64,000 bases of DNA from Psychrobacillus sp042944905. Its GTDB lineage: Bacteria > Bacillota > Bacilli > Bacillales_A > Planococcaceae. The position numbers were made by a program, and so were the translations under genes. Below, one piece after another: positions 8,734-21,363 of the stretch. Location of the stretch: positions 1 to 64,000 of the forward strand of contig NZ_CP168496.1 in NCBI RefSeq assembly GCF_042944905.1, in the 5' to 3' direction. Every line of letters starts with the position of its first letter. Within the stretch, counting starts at the first letter, position 1. Below the pieces are notes generated by a model. That model was given only the letters and a program-made list of their open reading frames with translations. It made no database searches and was not told where the DNA came from.

Positions 8734-9840
8734 TTGGAATATATATTAGAGAATTTGGACGAGTTAAGATTAGGAAGTATTATTGCGGAAGATATTTTGG
8801 TTAATACGCAATCTCCTATTATACGAAAAGACACAAAAGTATCAAGAGAGCATATTCAAGTATTACGTGCTTTTAATATAAACAAAGTACCAATAGTAAT
8901 TGATAACCAATTTAATAGAGCTGACGAAGAAATAATGAGCAAATTAAACAACAAAAAAGTAAATAAAATTAAAAAAGAAACTCTACCAGAAATGAAAGTG
9001 GAATTTATTAATTTATATAATGATGGAGTGAATAACTATCACAAGGAATTTAGTACCTGGGAATCGGGGATGAAAGTTGATGTAGCAAAGTTACGAAATA
9101 TATTAATACCTCTAATAGAAAGTGCATCGGCAGAAAGACAAATCTTTTTCCATTTGAATGACTACTCTTCTATTGACAAGTATATTGCTCATCATTCCAT
9201 AGCGGTTGGAATACTTTCAGGTGCCATCGCTAAAAAAATGGGATACTCAGGTGGACAAACTATTCAAATAGCAACTGCAGGCTTAATGGCTGATATTGGG
9301 ATGGCAAAAGTAGATAAAAAAATTAGAGAGAAAAAGTCGTATTTAACAGAAGCAGACTTTTCCGAGATTAAGAAACATACGATTCACAGTTTTCAAATGG
9401 TTAAAGACAGTCCATTACTAAAGCCTGAGATGAAAATTGCTATTTTCCAACATCACGAAAGATTAGATGGTAGTGGTTATCCAAAAGGTGAAAAGTTGGA
9501 TAGCATTTCAACACTTTCTCAAATAATTGCTGTAGCGGATGTTTATCATGCTATGACATCAGAACGAATATATCGCGCAAAAAGTTCATCTTTTAAAGTA
9601 TTGGAAATGATTAAAGAAGAAGAGTTCGGTAAATATAACATTGAGGTCGTAGATGCTTTGATTTCATTAGTAGGTGCTCTACCTATTTCTACACCAGTTC
9701 TTTTATCTACAGGGGAAAAAGGAGAAGTAGTATTCATTCATAGAGATTCGCCATTTCGACCTATGATTAGATTAACTGAGTCTGGCCAAATAATTGATTT
9801 GGCAGCAAATAGAACTGTTTATATAGAGACAATTATGTAA
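8734..9840 (+). CDS. HD-GYP-domain protein with a degenerate HD motif
   Basis: The 368-residue protein has an N-terminal region of unknown fold (about 1-140) and a C-terminal HD-GYP domain (about 145-310), a family of cyclic di-GMP phosphodiesterases. The GYP signature HHERLDGSGYP (240-250) and the first histidines (153-154) are intact. The HD dyad, normally HD in LLHDIGK, reads Ala186-Asp187 in LMADIGM, so a metal ligand is missing. It may be a non-catalytic nucleotide sensor or use a different metal set. The TTG start has AAGGAGG seven bases upstream. B. subtilis has no such gene between gyrA and the rRNA operon. No sensor or membrane segment is visible. Confidence 0.85.
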   Translation: MEYILENLDELRLGSIIAEDILVNTQSPIIRKDTKVSREHIQVLRAFNINKVPIVIDNQFNRADEEIMSKLNNKKVNKIKKETLPEMKVEFINLYNDGVNNYHKEFSTWESGMKVDVAKLRNILIPLIESASAERQIFFHLNDYSSIDKYIAHHSIAVGILSGAIAKKMGYSGGQTIQIATAGLMADIGMAKVDKKIREKKSYLTEADFSEIKKHTIHSFQMVKDSPLLKPEMKIAIFQHHERLDGSGYPKGEKLDSISTLSQIIAVADVYHAMTSERIYRAKSSSFKVLEMIKEEEFGKYNIEVVDALISLVGALPISTPVLLSTGEKGEVVFIHRDSPFRPMIRLTESGQIIDLAANRTVYIETIM

Positions 9841-9852
9841 CTAATTTATCTT

Positions 9853-9892
9853 GCTCTTTCCTAACTTTATTCAGAAGGGAAAGGGCTTTTTA
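9853..9892 (+). terminator. Terminator after the HD-GYP gene
   Basis: GCTCTTTCC pairs with GGAAAGGGC (one G-T pair) before a T-rich run, isolating the gene from the rRNA promoter just downstream. Confidence 0.85.
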
Positions 9893-9910
9893 TTTTATTT
9901 CAACAAAGTG

Positions 9911-9946
9911 TTGACATAGATGTTTATTCTTGATATTATATAGAAG
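9911..9946 (+). promoter_or_regulatory. rRNA operon 1 promoter
   Basis: TTGACA (9911-9916), a 17-base spacer and TATTAT (9934-9939) form a near-consensus sigma-A promoter. The base seven positions downstream of the -10 is G, as expected for GTP-sensing rRNA promoters of Bacillales. Only one promoter is evident. Confidence 0.92.
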
Positions 9947-9969
9947 TCGCCAAAACAAGTCGATAACAT

Positions 9970-10002
9970 GAACATTGAAAACTGAACATGCAAAACGTTA
10001 AG
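9970..10002 (+). other. 16S leader arm: boxA-like and RNase III processing stem (operon 1)
   Basis: The leader segment is almost perfectly complementary to 11699-11730 in the 16S-23S spacer (two differences in about 32 bases). The two arms would form the long stem that loops out 16S for processing by RNase III. The segment also contains an antitermination-like ACATTGAAAACTGAACA. Confidence 0.8.
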
Positions 10003-10105
10003 AAATATAGCTTGAAAGGCTGACTTCGGTTAGTCCGACAGCAAAACAATTTGGACATCATATAATGATGATGCCAGCAAAACAAAATGAGCTTTTTAAG
10101 TTCTC

Positions 10106-14823
<4,718 letters not shown>

Positions 14824-14880
14824 ATAGAATTTGAATATTTCAATGTCTTTTATCCAGTTTTGAGTGAACAAGCACTCATT

Positions 14881-14998
<118 letters not shown>

Positions 14999-15003
14999 CT
15001 ATG

Positions 15004-15038
15004 AAAAGTCGTTACCGAGTAATCGGTAACGACTTTTT
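15004..15038 (+). terminator. rRNA operon 1 terminator
   Basis: A 15-bp stem, AAAAGTCGTTACCGA with TCGGTAACGACTTTT, closes GTAA and is followed by more Ts. The stem is perfect here; operon 2 has one C-to-T change. Confidence 0.95.
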
Positions 15039-15180
15039 TGATTTGTAAATTTAAAGGATACTTATTTTTAGCTCCAGTCAATATAATATAGCAACTAACT
15101 TTGGACTTTTTTCTATATTCGAGTTGTTTTATAGATTGAATGAACTATCTCACATAGAGCCAACTCTTTATTATGAGATT
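15039..15180. other. Conserved gene-free flank downstream of rRNA operon 1
   Basis: No coding signal is seen. This stretch is nearly identical to the flank after operon 2 (36802-36942), so sequence identity of the two loci extends well beyond the terminator. Confidence 0.7.
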
Positions 15181-15285
15181 TGGTCTCGGCTAAGTGTGAA
15201 TTGGTCTCGTCCGGAGGGAAACTGGTCTCGGGTTTGTCCGAATTAGTCTCGGCTAGAGCACAATTGGTCTCAAAGTGCCATTTTC
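15181..15285. repeat. 21-bp-period TGGTCTCG array, five units
   Basis: Units begin exactly at 15181, 15202, 15223, 15244 and 15265. Each opens with TGGTCTCG (TAGTCTCG in unit 4, TGGTCTCA in unit 5) followed by 13 bases that differ between units but recur in the same order in the array at 37084. Read as protein the units would be WSRxxxN heptapeptides, but unit 4 carries a TAG in both full arrays, so coding is unlikely. A tail related to 36985-37083 follows, then a decayed TAGTCTC at 15405. Function unknown. Confidence 0.85.
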
Positions 15286-15570
15286 TAACTAATTATGGAT
15301 AATAATTCAAGGATTTTTGACTCTGGATTGCATTATGGATTAATAAATCTAGCTTATATTATAACAATTCTTCACTACCAAATTTGGTAACAGGTAAAGT
15401 ACAATTAGTCTCTAAGAATTATTTTCCAATAAAGATAGCTGTATTGAGCAAGTTATCTCGCCTAAATAAACTGCATATTGAGAGACTCAATCCGTCTTCT
15501 ATTCTAGTAGATGGAAATATTTATTTCGTTTTTAGGAAGAATGAGTTATTATGTAAATTTTTACTCCATA
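15286..15570. other. Array tail and unexplained spacer
   Basis: The first 70 bases match the tails after the other TGGTCTCG arrays (ATTATGGATAATAATTCAAG and a TGGATTGCATTAT motif). The rest is AT-rich with a decayed array unit near 15405. I see no gene. Confidence 0.6.
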
Positions 15571-15633
15571 AACAGGTTGATTTCCTCTGAAGCGGACGCT
15601 TGCAAGTCGGGCAAACATCAAGCCGCTTCCTTT

Positions 15634-15729
15634 GCTCCTGCGGTTACTCGTAGCAAAAAAGATTTGCTCCTGCGGTTACTCGTCGCAGAAAAGATTTGCT
15701 CCTGCGGTTACTCGTCGCAAAAATTAATT
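15634..15729. repeat. 32-bp tandem repeat, three units
   Basis: CTCCTGCGGTTACTCGT-GC cores begin after G15634, G15666 and G15698, an exact 32-base period with AAAAGATTT linkers. The unit sits inside the palindromic part of composite repeat copy 1. Its reverse complement appears once inside copy 2 (47746-47765). Confidence 0.9.
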
Positions 15730-16062
15730 TCATTACGCTCCGTCCAGGGTATTGATTTTCTTGCTAATCCCCTAGGAATCGCCGCCTTCCGCTTCAATCA
15801 ATAGTTCAAATAATAAAGACAATATGCTTCGTAGAAATAATGAACTAGTACTCTCCATTGTTTATCAATAGGGCAAATGGAACCTAAAAAAATAGATAGC
15901 ATTTATAGATAAAGAAGCGCTTAGCGGACGAAATTGTATCTTCGTCCGCTTTTAAAAGACTAGGAAAGGATTTATTCTCTCATTATCCAAACCTTATGTA
16001 CCTTGTCTATACCTATTTCAAGAGGGCGACGGACAAACAACCGCCACAAGATTACCGAAAAA

Positions 16063-16097
16063 TGGATCGTGAAGTGACGCAGTCACTTCACGATCCA
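16063..16097. repeat. Perfect 16-bp hairpin in composite repeat copy 1
   Basis: TGGATCGTGAAGTGAC pairs with GTCACTTCACGATCCA around a GCA loop. The inner eight pairs and loop are the same as in copy 2 (47675-47709), while the outer eight pairs differ completely and still match. No T tract follows, so it is not a simple terminator. Confidence 0.9.
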
Positions 16098-16300
16098 CAA
16101 AAATTCCAATGGTAATAGTGTAGCCAATGTTTCGTCCAAAGTACTCTAGAAAAAGTAAAGATAAGATGCACTTAAAGGTCGCTTGCGTTTTTTCTTAAGC
16201 CACTCATGCGGAGACTTGTCCCTCAAAATACAAACTAAATTCTTGAGATTATTTAAAGAAAGAAATAAGGTAGAGATAAGCTAAAAAAAGGAGAGTAAAA

Positions 16301-16780
16301 ATGACTACAATTTACGACTTTACGGTGCAGAATACAAAAGGTGAAGATGTATCCTTAAATATATACAAAGATAAACCAATGATTATTGTAAATACTGCAA
16401 GTCATTGTGGTTTTACACCACAGTTTGCAGAACTACAGAAATTATATGAAAATTATAAAGAAGAAGGGTTAGTAATACTAGGATTTCCTTGCGATCAATT
16501 TAATAACCAAGAATTTGAAGAAATTGAAAGTACGATTGAATTTTGTCAATTGAATTATGGCGTATCATTCCCTATATTTTCAAAAGTAAATGTGAAAGGA
16601 AAAGATGCTGAACCGTTATTTCAATATTTAGTATCCGAAAAAAAAGGATTTTTATCTGAAGCAATTAAATGGAATTTTACAAAATTCCTAATAAATAAAG
16701 AAGGGAAAGTAATAGAACGATATGCACCACAGACTTCTCCGTCTAAAATGATTCAAGATATAGAAAAACAATTTAGATAG
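16301..16780 (+). CDS. gpx: Glutathione peroxidase family thiol peroxidase
   Basis: The 159-residue protein belongs to the cysteine-type glutathione peroxidases (BsaA/Gpo of Bacillus), which reduce peroxides and in bacteria usually use thioredoxin. The peroxidatic Cys36 is in TASHCGFTPQ. FPCDQFNNQE (62-71) and KWNFTKF with Trp124-Asn125 supply the other active-site residues, and Cys82 is in the resolving position. It is cytoplasmic, with no signal peptide. AAAGGAG precedes the ATG. It sits alone between composite repeat copy 1 and guaB, a place where B. subtilis has yaaC, so it may be a lineage-specific insertion. Confidence 0.93.
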   Translation: MTTIYDFTVQNTKGEDVSLNIYKDKPMIIVNTASHCGFTPQFAELQKLYENYKEEGLVILGFPCDQFNNQEFEEIESTIEFCQLNYGVSFPIFSKVNVKGKDAEPLFQYLVSEKKGFLSEAIKWNFTKFLINKEGKVIERYAPQTSPSKMIQDIEKQFR

Positions 16781-16813
16781 AAAAATCGGAATAATTGTAT
16801 TACTATTTGATTC

Positions 16814-16842
16814 TTGACAGTGAGTCTAGGCGCTGATAACCT
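16814..16842 (+). promoter_or_regulatory. Possible guaB promoter
   Basis: TTGACA at 16814-16819 is consensus; with 17-base spacing the -10 would be TAACCT (16837-16842), a modest match. TACAAT at 16843 is better but 23 bases away. Confidence 0.4.
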
Positions 16843-16880
16843 TACAATAATATTCAATTATAGAGGAGGAAATTAGGAAA

Positions 16881-18347
16881 ATGTGGGAGTCTAAATTTCA
16901 AAAAGAAGGTTTAACGTTTGATGATGTTTTACTAGTTCCAGCACAGTCGGATGTATTACCAAAAGATGTGAATTTGTCTGTTCAATTAACTTCAAAAATT
17001 AAGTTAAACATTCCAATTATTAGTGCTGGTATGGACACTGTTACAGAAGCGAAGATGGCAATTGCTATGGCTCGTCAAGGCGGTCTTGGTATTATTCACA
17101 AAAATATGAGTATTGAAGAACAGGCCGAGCAAGTGGAAACGGTTAAACGTTCCGAGAATGGAGTTATTACGGATCCTTTTTTCTTAACTCCAACTCATCA
17201 AGTATATGATGCCGAACATTTAATGGGCAAATACAGAATTTCTGGTGTTCCAATAGTAAATAATAAAGAGGAACAAAAGTTAGTTGGAATCATTACGAAT
17301 CGTGATCTACGTTTCATTCAAGATTATTCTTTAATAATTGATGAAGTAATGACGAAAGAAAAATTAGTAACTGCTTCAGTTGGTACTACTTTAGAGGATG
17401 CAGAGAAAATTTTACAACAGTATAAAATAGAAAAACTCCCTATTGTGGATGAAAATGGAATACTCAAAGGTCTCATTACAATAAAAGATATTGAGAAAGT
17501 TATTGAATTTCCAAATGCAGCAAAAGATCAACATGGACGCCTATTGGTTGGAGCAGCAGTTGGAGTAACCAAAGATACAATGCACCGTATTGAAAAGCTT
17601 GTTCAAGCACAAGTAGATGTTATTGTGATTGACACAGCTCATGGACACTCACAAGGTGTTATGGATACTGTAAAGAGTATTCGTGAAGCATATCCTAACT
17701 TAGACATTATTGCTGGTAATGTAGCAACTGGTGAAGCTACTCGCGCGCTATTTGAAGCAGGTGCTGACGTTGTAAAAGTTGGTATTGGGCCAGGATCAAT
17801 ATGCACAACCCGTGTTGTAGCAGGTGTTGGTGTTCCACAGATTACAGCGGTATATGATTGTGCAACGGAAGCTCGTAAAGCTGGAAAAACAATTATTGCA
17901 GATGGTGGTATTAAGTACTCCGGTGATATTATCAAGGCACTTGCTGCAGGTGGACATGTTGTCATGCTAGGAAGTTTACTTGCAGGTACAACAGAAAGTC
18001 CAGGAGAGACAGAAATATTCCAAGGTAGACGCTTTAAAACCTACCGTGGTATGGGTTCAATTGCTGCTATGGAAAAAGGTTCTAAAGATCGTTATTTCCA
18101 AGAAGAAGCTAAAAAATTAGTACCAGAAGGAATTGAAGGTCGTCTACCATATAAAGGACCACTTTCAGATACAGTTCATCAATTACTTGGTGGTGTTCGA
18201 GCTGGTATGGGCTATTGTGGAACAGGAAATTTACAAGATTTACGTGACAATGCACAGTTCATACGCATGACTGGTGCAGGTTTACGAGAAAGCCATCCAC
18301 ATGATGTTCAAATAACGAAAGAAGCACCTAACTATTCCATATCCTAA
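16881..18347 (+). CDS. guaB: Inosine-5'-monophosphate dehydrogenase
   Basis: GuaB oxidises IMP to XMP with NAD+, the committing step of GMP synthesis. The TIM barrel is split by a pair of CBS domains (about 95-205). The catalytic loop reads GPGSICTTR with Cys308, the same number as in B. subtilis, and the flap carries YRGMGS. At 488 residues it is full length. GAGGAGG precedes the ATG. Its own terminator separates it from dacA. Confidence 0.98.
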   Translation: MWESKFQKEGLTFDDVLLVPAQSDVLPKDVNLSVQLTSKIKLNIPIISAGMDTVTEAKMAIAMARQGGLGIIHKNMSIEEQAEQVETVKRSENGVITDPFFLTPTHQVYDAEHLMGKYRISGVPIVNNKEEQKLVGIITNRDLRFIQDYSLIIDEVMTKEKLVTASVGTTLEDAEKILQQYKIEKLPIVDENGILKGLITIKDIEKVIEFPNAAKDQHGRLLVGAAVGVTKDTMHRIEKLVQAQVDVIVIDTAHGHSQGVMDTVKSIREAYPNLDIIAGNVATGEATRALFEAGADVVKVGIGPGSICTTRVVAGVGVPQITAVYDCATEARKAGKTIIADGGIKYSGDIIKALAAGGHVVMLGSLLAGTTESPGETEIFQGRRFKTYRGMGSIAAMEKGSKDRYFQEEAKKLVPEGIEGRLPYKGPLSDTVHQLLGGVRAGMGYCGTGNLQDLRDNAQFIRMTGAGLRESHPHDVQITKEAPNYSIS

Positions 18348-18368
18348 GTAACATAGAAAGAACCTTTT

Positions 18369-18413
18369 GCATCCATTTAACGTCTTTATCTAGGCAAAAT
18401 GGGTGCTTTTTTT
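18369..18413 (+). terminator. Terminator after guaB
   Basis: GCATCCATTT pairs with AAATGGGTGC (one G-T) around an 18-base loop, followed by seven Ts. Confidence 0.9.
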
Positions 18414-18441
18414 GCGGAAAGTGCTATGAACTAACAAAGTG

Positions 18442-18450
18442 TGTTAAAAT
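18442..18450 (+). promoter_or_regulatory. Extended -10 promoter of dacA
   Basis: TGTTAAAAT is an extended -10 element about 35 bases before the GTG start. It overlaps an upstream in-frame ATG (18449), which argues that this ATG is not the translation start. Confidence 0.5.
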
Positions 18451-18484
18451 GGGCATTGAAAAAACTTATAGTGGGGGTACAGTA

Positions 18485-19819
18485 GTGAAGAAAGTTTGGA
18501 TGACATCAATGATTAAATGGCTAGTACTTCCTATGTTTCTTGTTTCAGTTGTATGTGGAATGCCGACTGCTACAAAAGCTGAGGAAAGTTTGAATTTAAA
18601 TGTCGATGCAGCAATATTAGTTGATGCAGATACAGGTAAAATTCTATACGAGAAAAATGCAGATGCACCATTAGGAATTGCCAGTATGACTAAAATGATG
18701 ACAGAGTATTTATTATTTGAAGCGATTAAAGAGGGTAAAATTTCTTGGGATCAACAGTATTCTGTTACAGATTATACATACAAAATTTCTCAAAACCGCG
18801 CATTAAGTAATGTACCACTTCGCCAAGATGGTAGCTATTCCATTCACGAACTTTATGAGGCAATGGCAATATACTCTGCAAATGCAGCAACAATAGCAAT
18901 AGGAGAGACTATTGCAGGGACGGAAGAAAACTTTGTAAAGTTAATGAATGATAAAGCAGCAGAAATGGGTCTAAAAGGTTATAAATTTGTCAATTCAACA
19001 GGTTTGAATAATGCAGATTTACAAGGTATGTATCCAGCTAATTCAGGTGCCACTGATGAAAACGTGATGGCAGCTAAATCGGTAGCAACACTTGCATATA
19101 ATTTAATGAAAGATTATCCAGAAGTATTAGAAACAACGAAAATAGCGAAAAAGACGTTCCGTGCAGGGACAACAGATGCAATTGAAATGAGCAACTGGAA
19201 TTGGATGCTACCAGGACTAGTATACAAATATGAAGGTGTAGATGGATTAAAGACAGGTACAACGGAATTTGCAGGACATTGTTTTACAGGAACAGCCACA
19301 AGAAATGGAATGCGTGTTATTGCTGTTGTGATGAAGGCTGTAGATGCAAATGGAGTTGGTTCTTATAAAGCTCGATTTGATGCAGCAAGAGCATTATTTG
19401 ATTATGGGTTTGCACAGTTTTCTAAAACAGAAATAGTCCCATCGGGATATAAAATTCCTGAAAATGAAACAATACCAGTTGAAAAAGGAAAAGAAAATTC
19501 TGTTTCAATTGCTGTAAAAGATCCAATATCAATGGTTATTAAAACAAGTGAAAAAGATCAGTACAAGCCAATTTTCACTCCGAAAGAAAAAGCTTTAGAG
19601 GCGGATGTTAAAAAGGGTACTGTAGTAGGCACAGTTCATCTCGAAAAGACGGAGGGAACTGATTATGGCTATGTAACCAATAAAGCAACAGAAGTAGATG
19701 TGGTGACAACTGAAGATGTAGACCGCGCAAGTTGGATTAGTTTAATGTTCAAAGGTATCGGGAAATTCTTTGGTAATTTATGGCACAGTACAACTGACTT
19801 TATAGGCGGACTATTTTAA
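18485..19819 (+). CDS. dacA: D-alanyl-D-alanine carboxypeptidase (PBP5)
   Basis: DacA trims the terminal D-Ala from peptidoglycan stem peptides outside the membrane. The GTG start gives a signal peptide (basic MKKVWM, hydrophobic core, TKAEES near residue 34). The serine-active-site motifs are SMTK (67-70), SAN (131-133) and KTG (256-258), followed by the PBP5-type C-terminal beta domain and an amphipathic membrane anchor rich in Trp and Phe. GTG is preferred over the upstream ATG because GGGGG is correctly placed and the promoter overlaps that ATG. Length is 444 residues. Confidence 0.95.
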   Translation: MKKVWMTSMIKWLVLPMFLVSVVCGMPTATKAEESLNLNVDAAILVDADTGKILYEKNADAPLGIASMTKMMTEYLLFEAIKEGKISWDQQYSVTDYTYKISQNRALSNVPLRQDGSYSIHELYEAMAIYSANAATIAIGETIAGTEENFVKLMNDKAAEMGLKGYKFVNSTGLNNADLQGMYPANSGATDENVMAAKSVATLAYNLMKDYPEVLETTKIAKKTFRAGTTDAIEMSNWNWMLPGLVYKYEGVDGLKTGTTEFAGHCFTGTATRNGMRVIAVVMKAVDANGVGSYKARFDAARALFDYGFAQFSKTEIVPSGYKIPENETIPVEKGKENSVSIAVKDPISMVIKTSEKDQYKPIFTPKEKALEADVKKGTVVGTVHLEKTEGTDYGYVTNKATEVDVVTTEDVDRASWISLMFKGIGKFFGNLWHSTTDFIGGLF

Positions 19820-19860
19820 AAAAAAACACCGTGAGCTCTTTAAAGAGTTTACGGTGTTTT
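19819..19860. terminator. Bidirectional terminator between dacA and pdxR
   Basis: AAAACACCGT pairs with ACGGTGTTTT, with A and T tracts on both sides, so it can serve both convergent genes. The end of pdxR lies inside it. Confidence 0.85.
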
Positions 19861-21261
19861 TCTAATTTCCCATACTTTTATTAATGTGTTTATAGAAGCT
19901 GAGATATCATTCGTATCAATTCCTCCAAATCCTAGCACAATTTTAGGTGTCGAAGCATGCTCAAAATCTCCAGTTATATATTCTCGAAGAGCATATATTC
20001 GAATTCCTGCTTGTTTTGAGAGTAGTACCAACTCTTCTTCTGTTTTACACGTATGAATCGTCAACAAAATATGCATGCCTGCTTGTTCACCAGAAATAGT
20101 AACAATAGGATTAAACTCAGCAATAGTTTTCGTAACAATTTCTAGTTTTCGTTTATAAATTTTTCTCATTTTATTTAGATGTTTAGCAAAATGACCGGAT
20201 TCCATAAACTTCGTTAATACATGCTGGTCCATGCGAGGTACTGTAGCAGCGTAATAGGAATACTTTTGCATGTATTGCATAATAAGTGTTTTTGGTAATA
20301 CGGCATAAGCAATACGAAGGGAAGGCATTAATGATTTTGAAAATGTACTTAAATAAATAACCCGTTGATTTTGATCGATTCCTTGTAAGGAAGGAATTGG
20401 TCTGCCTGTGTATCTAAATTCACTATCGTAATCGTCTTCGATAATATATCTATTCTCTTGTTGGTAAGCCCAGGATAACAGCTGACTACGACGTGTGGCA
20501 GATAGAACAGCCCCAGTAGGGAACTGATGGGAAGGAGTTACATACATAACGGTTGCATTTGTTTGTTCTAATTGCGAAACGATTACGCCTTCAATATCGA
20601 CTGGAATAGGAATCGATTTTTGCTTATCCTCTAAAAATAAATGGTGTGTAAGTGGATACCCAGGATTTTCAATTCCGTAAATAGCTTCTTTGCCAAGTAA
20701 GCGGATGATTAAGGGCATTAGTTGCTCTGTTCCAGACCCAAGTATAATTTGTTCAGGTGTACACTTAACACCTCGCGATTGATATAAATAAGAAGAAATT
20801 TGCTGTCTTAATTCAAAATCTCCTTGAGGATGTCCCAGTTGTAGGAAATCCTTATTTGCCTCACTGATTATTTCTTTCATATATTTTCGCCATATAGCAA
20901 AAGGAAAAGATTCTGTATCAATTTTACCTGGTGAAAAATCAATAAAAATTTCTTCCGTATCGTTTTCTTCTCTAGTCATATGGGGGGCTTCTTGTTCTAT
21001 AAGAGCTAAGTCTTCCAAATTTTGAACAAAAAATCCTTTTCTTGCTTCCGAAGAAATAAAACCTTCTGCTACAAGTTGACTATAGGCAAATTCAATAGTT
21101 GTTTGGCTAACAGATAAGAACTCAGCTAATTTTCTTTTGGATGGAAGTTTTGCTCCTTCTTCAATAGTTCCATCTATTATAGCTTCTTTAATTTCGTTGT
21201 AAAGTTGCTCGTATAAAGGAGTTTTAGCGTCTTTTTCAAGCTGAAACATTAGATAGTCCAT
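19849..21261 (-). CDS. pdxR: MocR-type regulator PdxR
   Basis: PdxR fuses an N-terminal GntR winged helix (about 1-75; LPSKRKLAEFLSVSQTTIE) to a fold-type I aminotransferase-like domain that binds pyridoxal phosphate, with the Lys in LSTFSKSLMPSLRI. It acts as a PLP sensor rather than an enzyme. The 470-residue gene is divergent from pdxS, the arrangement in which PdxR proteins activate pdxST when PLP is scarce. Start MDYLMFQ has GGAGTGA upstream. B. subtilis lacks PdxR at this site; other Firmicutes have it. Confidence 0.88.
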   Translation of the reverse strand: MDYLMFQLEKDAKTPLYEQLYNEIKEAIIDGTIEEGAKLPSKRKLAEFLSVSQTTIEFAYSQLVAEGFISSEARKGFFVQNLEDLALIEQEAPHMTREENDTEEIFIDFSPGKIDTESFPFAIWRKYMKEIISEANKDFLQLGHPQGDFELRQQISSYLYQSRGVKCTPEQIILGSGTEQLMPLIIRLLGKEAIYGIENPGYPLTHHLFLEDKQKSIPIPVDIEGVIVSQLEQTNATVMYVTPSHQFPTGAVLSATRRSQLLSWAYQQENRYIIEDDYDSEFRYTGRPIPSLQGIDQNQRVIYLSTFSKSLMPSLRIAYAVLPKTLIMQYMQKYSYYAATVPRMDQHVLTKFMESGHFAKHLNKMRKIYKRKLEIVTKTIAEFNPIVTISGEQAGMHILLTIHTCKTEEELVLLSKQAGIRIYALREYITGDFEHASTPKIVLGFGGIDTNDISASINTLIKVWEIRKTP

Positions 21262-21327
21262 TCTTCACTCCAATCTGACCCCTTCATGTTCTTAGTTTCT
21301 GATACTTTTAAAATGGTCATCTTTTAT

Positions 21328-21333
21328 TATACT
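21328..21333 (+). promoter_or_regulatory. -10 element of the pdxST promoter
   Basis: TATACT is a good -10, but the sequence 17 bases upstream is a poor -35. That fits an activator-dependent promoter in the 102-base pdxR-pdxS divergent spacer. The PdxR operator itself cannot be defined by eye. Confidence 0.45.
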
Positions 21334-21363
21334 AAATTCATAAAGATAATGGAGGGAATAATA

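Larger units (their letters stand above)
15571..16199. repeat. Composite intergenic repeat, copy 1
   Basis: The element has three parts. The first (15571-15803) starts AACAGGTTGATTTCC and ends CGCTTCAATCAAT, so its ends are inverted repeats, and it resembles an imperfect palindrome common between Bacillaceae genes. The second is a linker with GACAATATGCTTCG and ATAATGAACTAGT. The third (about 15908-16199) carries several hairpins: GCGGACGAA with TTCGTCCGC (15924-15949), a 16-bp stem at 16063-16097 and an outer stem ATTACC/GGTAAT. Copies lie at 47286-47840 and 50222-50747. No frame looks coding and no transposase is nearby. Confidence 0.8.

Noticed and set aside
15181..15285. CRISPR array
   Set aside because: The constant part is only 8-11 bases, the variable part 13 or fewer, the variable parts are shared in order between loci, and no cas genes are present.
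15384..15804. Overlapping plus-strand frames of 68 and 97 residues
   Set aside because: They run through repeat sequence, the second through the 32-bp tandem; no ribosome binding site and no family resemblance.
16063..16097. Intrinsic terminator
   Set aside because: The hairpin is perfect but is followed by ACAAAAATT rather than a T tract on the plus strand; on the minus strand a short T run exists, but no minus-strand gene ends nearby.
18449..18484. Upstream ATG as start of dacA
   Set aside because: It overlaps the extended -10 element and lacks a ribosome binding site; the GTG at 18485 gives a clean signal peptide.
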